Source of the DNA: Cryptomeria japonica
Taxonomy: Eukaryota > Streptophyta > Pinopsida > Cupressales > Cupressaceae
DNA length: 44,500 nt
Reading direction: 5' to 3'
Assembly (NCBI RefSeq): GCF_030272615.1
Contig: NC_081412.1
Span: forward strand, 101,931,796 to 101,976,295
The position numbers were made by a program, and so were the translations under genes. Below, piece after piece: positions 1 to 10,611 of this stretch. Each line of letters opens with the position of its first letter. Within the stretch, counting starts at the first letter, position 1. The notes below the pieces were generated by a model. It ran no database searches, had not been told where the DNA came from, and saw only the letters and a list, made by a program, of their open reading frames with translations.

Positions 1-247
1 TATAGATGTAGACTGAAACTTTATTGTAAATTCATTTACTTGAAATAAAGTGTTTCAATTGTTTGTGGTAGGTTTTTTACCGAAAGGGTTTTCCCATGTA
101 ATTCTTGGTGTTCTGTCTTTGTGTTGATTCTATGTGTTTTGTCTATGTTATTTTTCACATTTTGTAAAAGTTTTAAACTGCATTCTTGTATGATCTCTCT
201 TGCTAATTGACATTAGGAAGGCGTTTCCGCACTATGCTTTCCTTTCA
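1..247 (+). repeat. 3' end of the copia 5' LTR (element C)
   Basis: This stretch aligns with about 20952-21199 of the 3' LTR. Shared blocks include the region around the word gtagactgaaactttatt, the cccgaaagggttttcccatg-like block and the terminal ctttcctttca. The LTR ends in CA at 247, two bases before the primer-binding site. It carries the end of R and U5. The rest of this LTR is outside the window. Confidence 0.9.
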
Positions 248-249
248 AG

Positions 250-265
250 TGGTATCAGAGCTTGG
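250..265 (+). other. Primer-binding site of element C (initiator Met tRNA)
   Basis: TGGTATCAGAGC starts two bases after the LTR end. It is complementary to the 3' end of plant initiator methionine tRNA, the usual primer for copia elements. Confidence 0.92.
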
Positions 266-365
266 CCCGTTTTGTTATCCTTTTTGGGTAGGGTTAGTTT
301 TTTATGTCAATTCTGTTTTAGTGGGAGTCTTGTAGAGTGTCTACTTTTTTATTTTACAAGTTAAG

Positions 366-856
366 ATGGCGAGAACCTCAAGGTGCATAGACATGGAGAA
401 GTTTAATGGTTCCAATTTTGAACTATAGAAACTCAAGATGGAAGACTTGTTGGTTGACCAAGACCTTTGGATTTCTATGTCTAGGTAGCAACCTACAGGC
501 ATGAAGCAAGAGAATTGGGAATTAGCCGATCGGAAGGAAAGGGGTCTAATCAGGCTATGTCTTGCTGATTTTGTTTTGTTAAATGTCCATGAGGAGAAGA
601 CTGCACATCTTCTCTGGAATAAGTTGGGAGATATTTATCAAGGCAAATCCTTGGTGAATAAACTTTTCTTGAGGAAGAAGTTGCACTCTCTGAAGATGGA
701 TGCAGGAACACCATTGGCAGACCACTTGAATGCATTCAACATGGTTCTTATATAGCTAACTTTTGTTGGTGTGACCATTCAGGAAGAAGAATGTTGCATG
801 TTGTTGTTGTGTTCATTGCTTAACTCTTGGGATCACTTAGTGATGGCTATCAGTAG
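366..856 (+). pseudogene. Copia gag, 5' part (element C), broken
   Basis: Gag forms the particle that packages the element RNA. The ATG at 366 opens a copia-type Gag N-terminus: an MEKFNGSNFEL-like motif, then MEDLLVDQDLWIS, then a helical Gag region with HLLWNKLGDIYQ and LADHLNAFN. This is the UBN2/retrotrans_gag type of domain. In-frame stops occur near 426 (a TAG where relatives have Trp), near 486 and at 753-755. The frame runs to 856, where element G1 is inserted, and picks up again at 16294. The only sizeable uninterrupted piece is 501-755. Confidence 0.85.
852..856 (+). repeat. Left target-site duplication of element G1
   Basis: agtag before the 5' LTR of G1 pairs with ggtag at 16289-16293 after its 3' LTR (4 of 5 identical). 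The copia gag frame continues in register when one target copy is counted, which supports this boundary. Confidence 0.85.
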
Positions 857-1834
857 TGTAGACATCTAAAAATGGTCAACGCTTGTGGAGTCATACTTTA
901 ACATTTGCGCATTGTCTTATTTTAGGGTTCTTGCATCGCATTAACATTTCTTCTATGTTGCGCACTTGGTCTTTATCATTTGCGAGCATCGAGTCCTCCT
1001 TCTTCATTCCTCATTTTTATTGCTTTCGAATTAGGTCTTGTTGATAGCAATCTTTAGTCATGATTTTGGTCGATCTTATCCTATCGCATCTTGGTGCATG
1101 CTCATTTATCATCATTTTGGACATCATCAATCCTAATTGATGATAGAATTAGCGTTTTGTCCTCTTGTCAATCTTTCAATCATCTTTAGCTTGTTAGTAA
1201 TCATTTGCGATTATCAACTTGTCAATCTCATCATTTTGCGATCGATTCGTCATTGATCCTTGTCCTTGTCAATTTTGTCATTTTGCGTTCGATTCGTCAT
1301 CGATCCTTGTCCTTTTCAATCATGTCAATTTGGATCGATTAGTCATTATTCCTCGTCAATTGGCACCTATCAATTTGATATCCTTGTCAATCTTCATCAA
1401 TTTGTCATTGATTTTTGTCAATCAATCTCAATCATTTATCAACATTATTCCTTTGTCAATTAGAATCATGATCGAACCTACATTAATTTCTTGTTGTCTT
1501 GACCTAATTCCTTGTCCTCTTATTTCTAGGGTTTTATGATTTGTTCATTTAATCTGTTTCTTCTTCTTTGTGGGTTAAATAAATCTATTTATTTAGTCCT
1601 AGGTCTCTTTCATGAATTAATTTATGGATGAAAACCTATTAATTAATTCACCTAATTTCTATTTTATCTTTTTCCTCAATTTTCTAATTTGCTAATTTCT
1701 CCTAATTCCTAATTTCTATTTCTCCTATTTTCTTTAATTTTTCTAATATTTCCCCTAATTTCATTCCCTCATTTTCTCCTATGTTTATGCTTCCATTGTT
1801 GCAATCATGGAGGCTATTTTCTCTCTTCCCTTTT

Positions 1835-1969
1835 GCATAGCAACTTGCCATAATTTGTGCATAATTTGTCATACATCTTGCATAGCAACTTGCCATAATT
1901 TGTGCATAATTTGTCATACACCTTGCATAGAAATTGTCATACATTTGTCATAATTTTGCCATTCTTGAT
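1835..1969 (+). repeat. 45-bp tandem repeat in the G1 5' LTR
   Basis: Two near-exact units start at 1835 and 1880, each beginning gcatagcaacttgccataat. A decayed third starts at 1925. The 3' LTR has the same units at 15772, 15817 and 15862, plus about 40 extra bases upstream that are missing here. Confidence 0.88.
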
Positions 1970-2023
1970 TTGAATTTCCTTTCAAATCTCTTCATGCTAA
2001 TCTTGTCCTCTCTCCAATTTGTC

Positions 2024-2030
2024 TATAAAT
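2024..2030 (+). promoter_or_regulatory. Probable TATA box of the G1 5' LTR
   Basis: TATAAAT in the context ctataaattg. The same ten bases occur in the 3' LTR (TATA at 15961) and in the LTR of element G2 (24782). Transcription would start about 30 bases downstream, placing R-U5 at roughly 2055-2351. Confidence 0.6.
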
Positions 2031-2355
2031 TGGATGATTTTCTTCAATGAAAAGGAGGAATCAATCACATTTTCAAGTAACCTTATGCTACGAATTTCAT
2101 CTCTCGACAACTTGCTTTCCACTTGCATTTTGCACTTGTAGGTGAGATCCACATCAAATTTGAAGGTGAAAGAAGAACAATGGAGCCACATGAAGGAGAT
2201 ATCTGCATCGGTTTGAATCGATTTCATTTGATTTGAATATCTTGTCTTTATGTCTTCATTGATTGGATTAGGATTGCTTTCATAGCCGCTTTAGGTTTTG
2301 TGGTTGTCCTAATTGCTATTGTTTTAATGATTTTCAATTTCCTGATCTACATTTT

Positions 2356-2373
2356 TGGTGAACCCGACATGAA
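2356..2373 (+). other. Probable primer-binding site of element G1
   Basis: TGGTGAACCCGACATGAA begins five bases after the LTR end. It starts with TGG, the complement of tRNA CCA. I cannot name the tRNA with confidence. G2 has its TGG at the same offset (four bases after its LTR end). Confidence 0.6.
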
Positions 2374-2465
2374 CTAACCCCTTAACCATGTTTTGAGTGC
2401 TTTTGAGCTATTTGCAAGTGAAAAACTCAAGAAACAGGGTGACTCGGAGCTCTCTGGACACTTTT

Positions 2466-2600
2466 GCGCCTGTGTTGATGTTTTTTGTGCCTGTGCTTGT
2501 GTTTTCTACGCTGGTGTTGAAGTTTTATGTGTCTGTGTTAGTAATTTTGCACCTGTGTTGATTGGTTTTGTGCCTGTGTTGAGGCATTATGTGCCTGTGG
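2466..2600 (+). repeat. ~21-bp tandem repeat in the G1 leader
   Basis: About 6.4 degenerate copies of gtgcctgtgttgatgtttt-like units, spaced 20-21 bases. Related words (gcacttgtgca, gtgcctgtgt) occur again near the other end of the element at about 14140-14215. Confidence 0.75.
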
Positions 2601-2889
2601 AAGGCCAGAAACAAAGGTGAAATTAGTTGTTTTTACTTGCAAATTTGTTTATTTTCATTCTGTTTCTTGCATTCTGGTTTTTCTTTGGTGCAAATTCTCT
2701 GTGCAGCATCTTGGCATTACGTGTGACAAAGACTAAAAATGTAACTACTGATGAATCTTATGTAGGACACGGTCAAAGACTCTCATTAAAACATCTTGCT
2801 TGCAATTTTTAAAGTAGTTGCACATTTCATTTCTTAAAGGTTAATGAACACCATGTATGCTTTGTCTATTTTTATTTTGATTGCATGTT

Positions 2890-3380
2890 TTAACCCTTAG
2901 AACTGGGCCTGCCTCCTGATTTGCCTGGCACTTCACACAAGCATTGGTGAGAGGGAACGACCCAGAGTGGTGACGGGCTAAAGCCAAGCTCTTCCGAACC
3001 ACTCTAAATAACTATGGATGCAACGAAAGTTGTAGACAATGGGTGCTGGAATGGTATTGCGATGATTTATTCACCGGATCAATACCCACCCGATAGGATG
3101 CCCTTACTAGAATCTCTTGTTTTTAGATGCCAAAATCCTTCTATCTGTTGGCTCAGGCGTTGTGATACGTGCATGCTGAAGACACCTCTCATGTACTCCT
3201 CAATTAGAGATAGAAAGTTCTTGGGACGTGATGCCCCTTGAACTTGAAGCTTGGTATGCCCGAGAAGTGAGTGCACTGTAAGGGGGAGCCAGTGCTACTA
3301 AGCATCTAGCTATTCGGCTGAGTGTTGTATTTTATGGTTAGAGGATTCAATAGATATTGCCCTTGCCAGCCATAGGATTT
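2890..3380 (+). other. Leader block conserved between G1 and G2
   Basis: Shared in the same order with 26340-26930: GGGCCTGCC (2905), a gagagggaacgaccca-like segment, an agaga.a.aaagttct segment, CCCGAGAAGTGAGTGC (3259-3274, identical in G2) and ATTGCCCTTGCCAGCC (3356-3371, one mismatch in G2). There is no long open frame in common, so selection or shared ancestry acts on the RNA or DNA, not on a protein. A packaging, dimerisation or translation-initiation role is possible but not shown. Confidence 0.75.
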
Positions 3381-4396
3381 GTTGTGAATGTGCTTGATTG
3401 TCTTGAGTCAAAGTCAAACAAACATTTGGTCTTCTGTGATTGTCAAAGGTTAAATCAAAAACAAACTTTCAAAAGTGCTCATAATCAACTTGGGTTTTCA
3501 AAATCAACAACCTTCAATTCAAAACAAAATCCAAACAAACGTCCAAATTTGTCCAAGTATTCATCCAACCTTTGAACATGGCTTGTCAAAACATTGAATA
3601 TCTTTGTTTCAAAATTCATGTCACTTTAGGCTAGGTTTTGCATAGTCCAACTTAGGTCCTAGGGCATATTGTCATCTCCCTTCATTTTAGTCCTTTTCAT
3701 TGCAAGCATCCTCATTTGGCACTTAGGTTCAAAATCATTTCCCTAAGTTTGCATTTCATTGTCATATCCAAGCTAGATTTCCGTTTAGGTGACATTCGTG
3801 CATTATCCTTGTCATGCTAAAATTAGGTCTTGCTTAGGTTTTATTTTGCATATTCCAAGTCATTGGTCTTCGCATATCCTTATCATTGTATTGTCATCTT
3901 GTCTTGGTTTCATCTTGTCATATCGTATCCTTAGATCATTTTCATGTCATATCCTAAGTCATTGTCATAATCATTGCCTTCTTGCATTTACTCTCAAAAA
4001 TTTGGTTTGTCAAACTTGAAAAATCAAAACTTTGGATGATACCCTAAGTTGTTAGGGAGTCTTGACCTTGTCTAAAATTTGTCCTTTCATTAATATCATT
4101 TTTGTCAAACCTAGCTTAGTATCCAAGCATATAGGTGAGACATTGTCAATTTGTCCTATTGTCATTTGGTCCTTTGTCCTTTAAGGTCTTGGCTTCATTT
4201 CAACTTCCCAAGGTTGAGTCTTTAGGTTTGCATTCCAAAATTTTTGTCCAAATCTTGAAAAACAACAAAAACATAGGTTGCATTCTTGCCATAGATTGCA
4301 TTTTCATCTATTTAGGTTGCATTTAGTTGCATATCATACATCATCCTTTTAAAATCAAAAAAAATAATCCCAAAAATATTGCATTTGCATAGTGAC

Positions 4397-7300
4397 ATGC
4401 CTATTGAAACAAGGTCAAAATCTAAGAAGATGGGAAAACCAACATATCAACCCATTGACAACGTATCAAACTCACAGTTTCAACCTAGTCAAACATTACA
4501 AATTGAAGGTTTGTCAAACACATCATTATCACAATATGGAATGGTTCAACTTGGACCACCTCCATTATATGAGCCAGTGTTTGTACCCATGAAACCGGGA
4601 TATGGGAGTGTTCCAACAATGCCAAGGGAAAATGCACCTTTTGACTAAAATCAACTGAACCTACAACATGAAATTCAAACTCAAACATTACATGAGGAAC
4701 AAACTCTTTCACAAGGATTTGGTTCAGATCAAGCCATTCAACAAGAAATAAATCCAAATGTTTTACCAGATTCTTCATCAAATTCCAATGTTTTTGATGA
4801 TGTTGATATGCTCCTTAAAGATCCGAAGTTGACAAAAAAGATGGATAAATTCTTGAACAAGGTCTTTAAGATGTTTCCACAAAAATATCTTGATATGATG
4901 AGTAATGTGACCTCCTCAAATGAGCAAACTAATGTGCAAAAACAACAAGGTGGTGATCTGTTAAGTTTCTCTCCACATCCAAATGAAGAAAATATGCAAC
5001 AAGAACCTCAACACACGTTGTTCAGTAAGCGTGCTTCAAAAACTTTGACAGTGATTGTTCCACAAAAGTCAACATTCGAAACAATAAACAATCCATTGTT
5101 TAATGCAACACCTTTAACACAAGATCAAATGATGGCCACACAAATGTTGACAGGTGTCCCTCAACAAGAAGTGATTCCTCGAATACCTAAAAGTGGATCC
5201 AAATCTAAGATGCAAGAAAGCTTTACGACTAGAATGCCTGATCTTATGAATGTTCAAAACAATTCTACAATGTAACAAAGTTCATATGTCCCATCAAGTT
5301 CAATATGTTTGTCAAATACTCAAGTACCTGTTATGCAAAATATTGTGACATATCCTTTGATAGTGGCAACACAAAGAGCCACAAATAGTGGTGTGCACCA
5401 ACAACAAGTGTTGCAACAATTGAGGAATGCACAAAAGGCACAATCAAATGCACAAACAAGAAATATACAACAACAACAATATCGCATTCAACAACAAGTT
5501 GCAGTGTCTTCTGCACCATTACAAGTCAATTCAAACTTGCAACCACCACAATGGATTGGACAAACAACATAGCAAGTCAATGCAAGTGCCATACCCCATC
5601 TAAAGGAGAAACAACAGAAACCTCCCAAACAAAGTTTTTTGCAAATGATGGGATTTACATCAGGACAACAACAATTGGCACAAAGTCAACAAATTCTAAT
5701 TCATCAGCATCAATAGCAACATGTGCCTCAATATGTGCCAGGAAAAACAAGTTATCATACATCACAACCACAACTGATGTCCATGCAATATCAACAACAC
5801 CCTCAATTGCAATATCAACCAAGGCTACAAATGATGATCCCATCACAAGAAGCACAACAAAAGGGTCAATGTCAAGGCATGGAACAACCACAACAACAAG
5901 AGTTGTATCAAGAACTTTGTATGCCAGAGACACCAAAGACAATAATTTCATAGCATCAATAGCCAATGGAGAGCACGATGTATTGACAAAGAGTACACCC
6001 AAGAATGAATGATGAACTTCCAAAATCTTCGCTATCTGACACAATTGCACAACAGCTTGAGAAGTTGCAATGACAAATCGACGCATTACAAACCAAAGGG
6101 ACAAAGAAATTATACACAGATCAAGATTTATGTCCTAATCCATTTGACAAGAGCTTGTACATGCCTCCCTTTCCTAAGAATTTTGAGGCACCTAATTTTG
6201 AGAAATATAAAGGGCAAGGCAATCCAAAAGACCATATTCAAGCATTTTTCACAGCATGTACTAAAGTGAGCTATGAGGAAACATATTTGATGTGCTTATT
6301 CGCATGAAGTCTCACAGGACAAGCCATGGATTGGTATTCGCATTTGCCAGGGAACATAAAGACATGGCCAGAATTGGCTCAAAAGTTTATATCCCACTTC
6401 GCATTCAACATTGACAATGAAGTGAACATGTCAGATTTATGCAACACAAAGCAAAAGCAAGGTGAACCATTAGTGACTCTCTTACAAAGATGGCAAAGCT
6501 TGTAAAGTCATTCTTCCCTAGATATACCTGAAGAACAACAAGTGAATTTATTTATTCAAAATTTGGTCACATAAACGATGTATGAGCTCAAACTGATAAG
6601 TCCTAGTACCATTGAGAAGCTCATTAAGAAAGGGATGAACATTGAAAATGCTCTTGTAGCTAAGGGACTCATTAAGCTCAACAAAGATAGTGACAACACA
6701 AACAATTCAGGGGACAAAAAAAGATTTTGGTACAAAAACAAGAATGTCACTAATGATGGAGTTGTCGACGCAAGAGCAGTGAATGCAAATCAACCCAAGT
6801 TCATGATAAAGAAATTGAGTGCTCCTAACATGTCGGCTATGCAAAAAAATCAGACACAAGCAAGCAATGTTATTCAACAGCCGCAATACCAACAGTATAA
6901 TCAACAACAAGGTCAGCAACAAAACTAGCAACGAAAACCTTTCAGATCAAGGGATGGGCCTCCTCGGTAGTTTACGCCATTGGGAGAGCCTATTGAATCA
7001 GTAATGAAAAAATTGATACAAGCAAATTTTATCAAGTTACCAGATGTCAAGGAAGAACCATTGGTAAAGCCACATTAGTGGAATGATAATGCATATTGTG
7101 AATACCATCGGTCAAAAGGACATAAAACCGCATCGTGTTTTCAATTGAAACATATGATTCAAGACTTGTTAGATCAAGGAGTAATTGAGGTAGACCCACC
7201 CAACACGACCTCTAACACTGATCATACAATTTTCAAAACTCCTTTGCTTGATCATGACAAGGGCAAAGCATCTTCTTCAAACTCTACCCAAACAGTGAAT

Positions 7301-7632
7301 CTTAATTATGCAAATACTGGTTATCACAATGTCATCAATTGTTTTTTAGCGTCAAATGAGTATGTTTCCACCATAAGAATAAAGGGACAAGGTCCTTCTT
7401 GCGCAGTCACCACTCGTCGACCCAAAATAGTCCTAAAAGGAGCTCCTGCAATTCCTCCCAAATCAACTCCTATGAGTCAGTATAATCTCCTAGATCATCT
7501 GGGAAAGACACTTGCACAAATATCAATTCTTGAGTTGTTGAAAATGTCCCCTATGCATCGCGCATTCCTAGATAAAGCTTTAACCGAGTCCACCATCCCA
7601 ACAAACATTGATGTTGACCAATTTCAAGCCTG
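4397..7632 (+). pseudogene. Gag of element G1, broken by nonsense codons
   Basis: Start chosen at 4397 because MPIETRSKSKKM matches the start of G2 Gag (MVTTRSQKKKM). One frame can be followed throughout. Its open pieces are 4397-4648, 4808-5275, 5309-5572, 5723-5953, 6008-6300 (with one internal stop), 6578-6928 and 7145-7633. The first half is very rich in Gln and Asn, suggesting disorder. About 6130-6560 is the Retrotrans_gag capsid domain (ALTGQAMDWYSHLP-like core, then DLCNTKQ). A zinc-knuckle-like CEYH...GH...C motif is at 7097-7138. Many stops are TAA/TAG/TGA where CAA, CAG or CGA is the likely ancestor. Gag would form the particle and bind RNA. Confidence 0.85.
7097..7138 (+). other. 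Noncanonical zinc knuckle (C-x2-H-x4-H-x4-C) in G1 Gag
   Basis: The motif reads CEYHRSKGHKTASC. Spacing equals a retroviral CCHC knuckle, but the second Cys is His. G2 has the same form at 29696-29737, so the change is a family trait and not decay. Confidence 0.7.
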
Positions 7633-7639
7633 AATTGGA

Positions 7640-8580
7640 CATCTCACTATTTCCCAACACATTGCCTTTTCTGATAACAATATTTCCCCTGATAAGCTCC
7701 CTCATAATGATCCTTTACATCTTGAAGTCTTTATCCATAATTGCAAGATCCAACGAGTCTTGATAGATGGCGGAGTAGGTCTTACCATCTATACCTTGAG
7801 AGTAGTCATTGGTCTTGGTTATACATAAAATGACATTGATTCTTCCAGAAGAATAACAATCAAAGCATATGATAATGCTGAGCGCCCATCTAAAGGGGTA
7901 ATTTCATTGCCTATCAGAGTAGGTCCAGTGACAGAAAACACTTTCTTGCAGGTCCTAGACCTCGATCTCCCTTACAATATGATTCTTGGCCATCCATGGA
8001 TCCACGCAATGAAAGCAGTTCCATCTACTTATCATCAGTGTTTAAAATATCCTTACAATGGGACTGAGATAACAATTCCAGGAGATCGTAATCCATTTCA
8101 ATTTTGTGCTAATCTAAAGGATTCCCTACAGCAACAAGTCCCAGTCAATAGAGAGGCCCACTCACATAATTATGTCGATCCTAATAAGTTGTTAGATGCT
8201 ATCGAAGGAAAATTGAAGATACAGGACCAAGGATGCGGAGAGTATTCAATGGCTCAAACATTCCTCATTGGGAATTTACCAATATCTCCAAAATCATATG
8301 GAAAACCACATTTGTTGCAAAAGGAACCTAAGACAGTCATTCAATATTAGCCCCCACTACATTTACAAAATGGGGTGAACTTAACAAGGAAACTTTGGAT
8401 GATGATGTAACAGATTGGCTTTATATGGATCAAACTGATACACCACCTGTCAAATTGCTAGTGGAGTGGTATGGAAAAGGGTTTACTATAATGCAGAAAA
8501 AGGGATATGATAGCTATAGTGGTTTAGGCCCTAGCAAGAAAGGAAGACTAGAACCTATTATACCTATGATGTGACATCCA
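7640..8580 (+). pseudogene. Protease and G-patch-like segment of element G1
   Basis: An aspartic protease of the retropepsin type follows Gag. Its active site reads LIDGG (Asp-Gly-Gly at 7766-7774) where G2 has DSG. It ends with LDLDLPYNMILGHPWIH, a typical flap and C-terminal region, in the open piece 7907-8350. A frame change lies near 8350-8370. After it comes WGELN and, at about 8491-8562, a glycine-rich segment GYDSYSGLGPSKKG followed by RLEPI, which resembles a G-patch. Stops at about 7628, 7826 and 8348 break the frame. The protease would have cut the polyprotein. The copy is dead. Confidence 0.75.
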
Positions 8581-8689
8581 ACTTTATGGTTAGGTTTTGT
8601 ACCATTGCGAATTGGAACCTCGTCTACCAAAGTGACCACGTGTGGAAAGGGGCGTGACTCTGATGATGAAACAACACCTGAGGATATCC

Positions 8690-10611
8690 AACCTTAGACT
8701 AATTCCAATGAATGGGAGTGGAGTTCCTTTTCTTCTAGCTCCTATGCCCTTGAAAATGTTTTCCTTGACCCTGATGATTTTCCCATGTAAGACAAACATG
8801 AAATAACTCCCCCTCTCAAAACGTGTCCTAATGCTCGGATAGAGTCATTCTGGGACCTAAGCTCCGAATCAGATATGAGCAGTTCAAACAGTGGTACCAT
8901 GGACATTTTTATCCTTACCATCTTGGCCCTAACTCTACTTGAAACTGATGATGGCATGCCCCTTGTCTATCCACAACTTATCCAACATGACCAACAAGAA
9001 CCACTCAAATTGGATTGTTTTCAAAATGACGAAGCCATTGCAGAATTCCTTGGACTACGGGAAGGCATACCACGAGGTGATCATAAGGTAGGGTTTTCTA
9101 TTGATTTAGATTCCATAGCATATTTTGGGGAGTCAACTACATCTTCTAGTCATAAAAATGAAAAAGAAAAAGAAAAAGTAAAAAATCAAAAGAATGGGTC
9201 TTTGAGTGAAAGCCGTAAGGCATTCTCTGATCATGGAAAAGTAAAAATAAAAGACGTACCTATAGGTGAAAACCTCTCTGAGGCACCCAAAGGTGGAAGA
9301 TTGGACATACCCTCGTCAAGTCAAGATAAATCAACATTGCTTGTGGAAATGACCAAAGAGATAAATTTGGGTACACCTGACAACCCTAAGGTCATTCATT
9401 TCGATGCTTCTCTATCAAAACAAGAAAAGATAGATTTTGTCAATTTCTTTCTCGAGAAGAAGATCAATTTTGCATGGTCTTATGCAGATATGCCCGACCT
9501 TGATCAAGAATTCATCCTTCATCACTTGCCATTAAAACCAGATGCCAAGCCCGTCAAACAAAAACTCAGAAAGATGCATCCCTAGGTGGCTCTCTTAGTC
9601 AAAGTAGAACTCAAAAAATTATTAGATGTGGGCTTTATCAGACAAATTGATTATGTAGATTGGATTTCAAATTTGGTACCAGTTAGCAAAGTAACTGGGG
9701 ACATTAGAATCTATATGGATTTTAGGGATCTTAATAAAGCATGCCCTAAAGATGACTTTCCATTGCCGAATATAGACATCATAGTTGACATGACTGTCGG
9801 ATATGAGATGCTATCATTGATGGATGGTTTTTCTGGATATAATCAAATTCACATTGCTCCTAAAGATCAACATAAGACTGCATTCACATGTGCTTGGGGT
9901 ACCTACTGCTGGAATGTGATGCCCTTTGGCCTTAAAATTGCTAGAGCAACATATCAAAGAGCAATGACAACAATTTTCCATGATTTTATGCATACTTTGA
10001 TGGAAGACTATGTTGATGACTTATTATGCAAATCTGTCACAAGAGATAGTCATCTAGCCATCCTTGGCCCAATCTTTGATCGAATGGAAACCTACAAGCT
10101 CAAACTCAACCCAAAGAAATGTGTCTTTGGTGTCACAGCCGGCAAATTTTTAGGGTACATTGTTTCTCACAAAGGCATAGAAGTAGACCCAGAAAAAGTT
10201 AAAGCAATAATGGATATGCCTCCTCCTTCCAATCTCCGTCAACTAAGAAGTTTGCAAGGGAAGTTACAGTCAATCCTCCAGTTTATAGCTCACTTGGCAG
10301 ACAAATGTCATCCCTTCCAACATTTATTGCATAAAGGTGTCACTTTTAAATGGACTGAGCAATGTCAATCAACATTTCAAACTCTCAAGGATTATCTGAT
10401 GTCACCACCTATTCTAATGCCTCCTACAGTAGGGAAGCCATTCATATTGTATATCTCTGTAACTGAAATGGCACTGGGAGCTCTCTTAGCCCAACAAGAT
10501 GAGAAAGGCAAAGAATGGGCTATTTATTATATCAGTCGGACACTAGTGGGCTATGAACTGAATTATTCAACTATTGAACGGGCATGTTTAGCAGTGGTAT
10601 TTACAACATAG
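8690..10611 (+). pseudogene. RT and first RNase H of element G1
   Basis: The linker at 8875-9585 ends with INFAWSYADMPDLD and LPLKPDAKPVKQKLRKMHP, the standard lead-in to Tat RT. An in-frame TAG at 9583 separates it from the RT at 9586-10611: DFRDLNKACPKDDFPLPNID, then a SLMDGFSGYNQI catalytic segment, MPFGLK, and YVDD at 10009-10020. The thumb and connection follow, then a Ty3-type RNase H beginning near 10440, where the usual catalytic Asp is replaced by Ser (YISVTEMALGALLAQ). RT copies element RNA into DNA. RT catalytic Asp residues are present, but stops destroy the polyprotein. Confidence 0.9.

Larger units (their letters stand above)
857..2351 (+). repeat. 5' LTR of element G1
   Basis: Starts tgtagacatc and ends gatctaca. 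It is 1495 bp and aligns with 14765-16288. It holds a region rich in ttgtcaat/ttgtcatt words (about 1160-1460), the 45-bp tandem repeat at 1835 and a TATA box at 2024. Open frames inside it are low-complexity readings and show no protein signature. Confidence 0.93.
2374..4396 (+). other. Long noncoding leader of element G1
   Basis: About 2 kb lie between the primer site and the gag ATG. The leader contains a ~21-bp tandem repeat (2466-2600), a block shared with the leader of G2 (about 2890-3380), and then T/C-rich sequence with frequent ttgtcat words up to the gag start. The short open frames (for example 2393-2620, 3014-3241, 4135-4326) are not similar to known proteins and do not recur in G2. 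I regard them as chance. Confidence 0.7.

Noticed and set aside
1219-1539. 106-codon frame in the G1 LTR (also 15006-15428)
   Set aside because: It is a hydrophobic reading of the ttgtcaat repeats inside an LTR, with stops in other registers and no domain.
2393-2620. Cys/Val-rich small protein in the G1 leader
   Set aside because: It is a translation of the 21-bp tandem repeat. There is no counterpart in G2.
5655-6104. 149-codon minus-strand frame opposite G1 gag
   Set aside because: It is the antisense of a Gln-rich coding strand, which reads as Val/Leu-rich. No homology is recognised.
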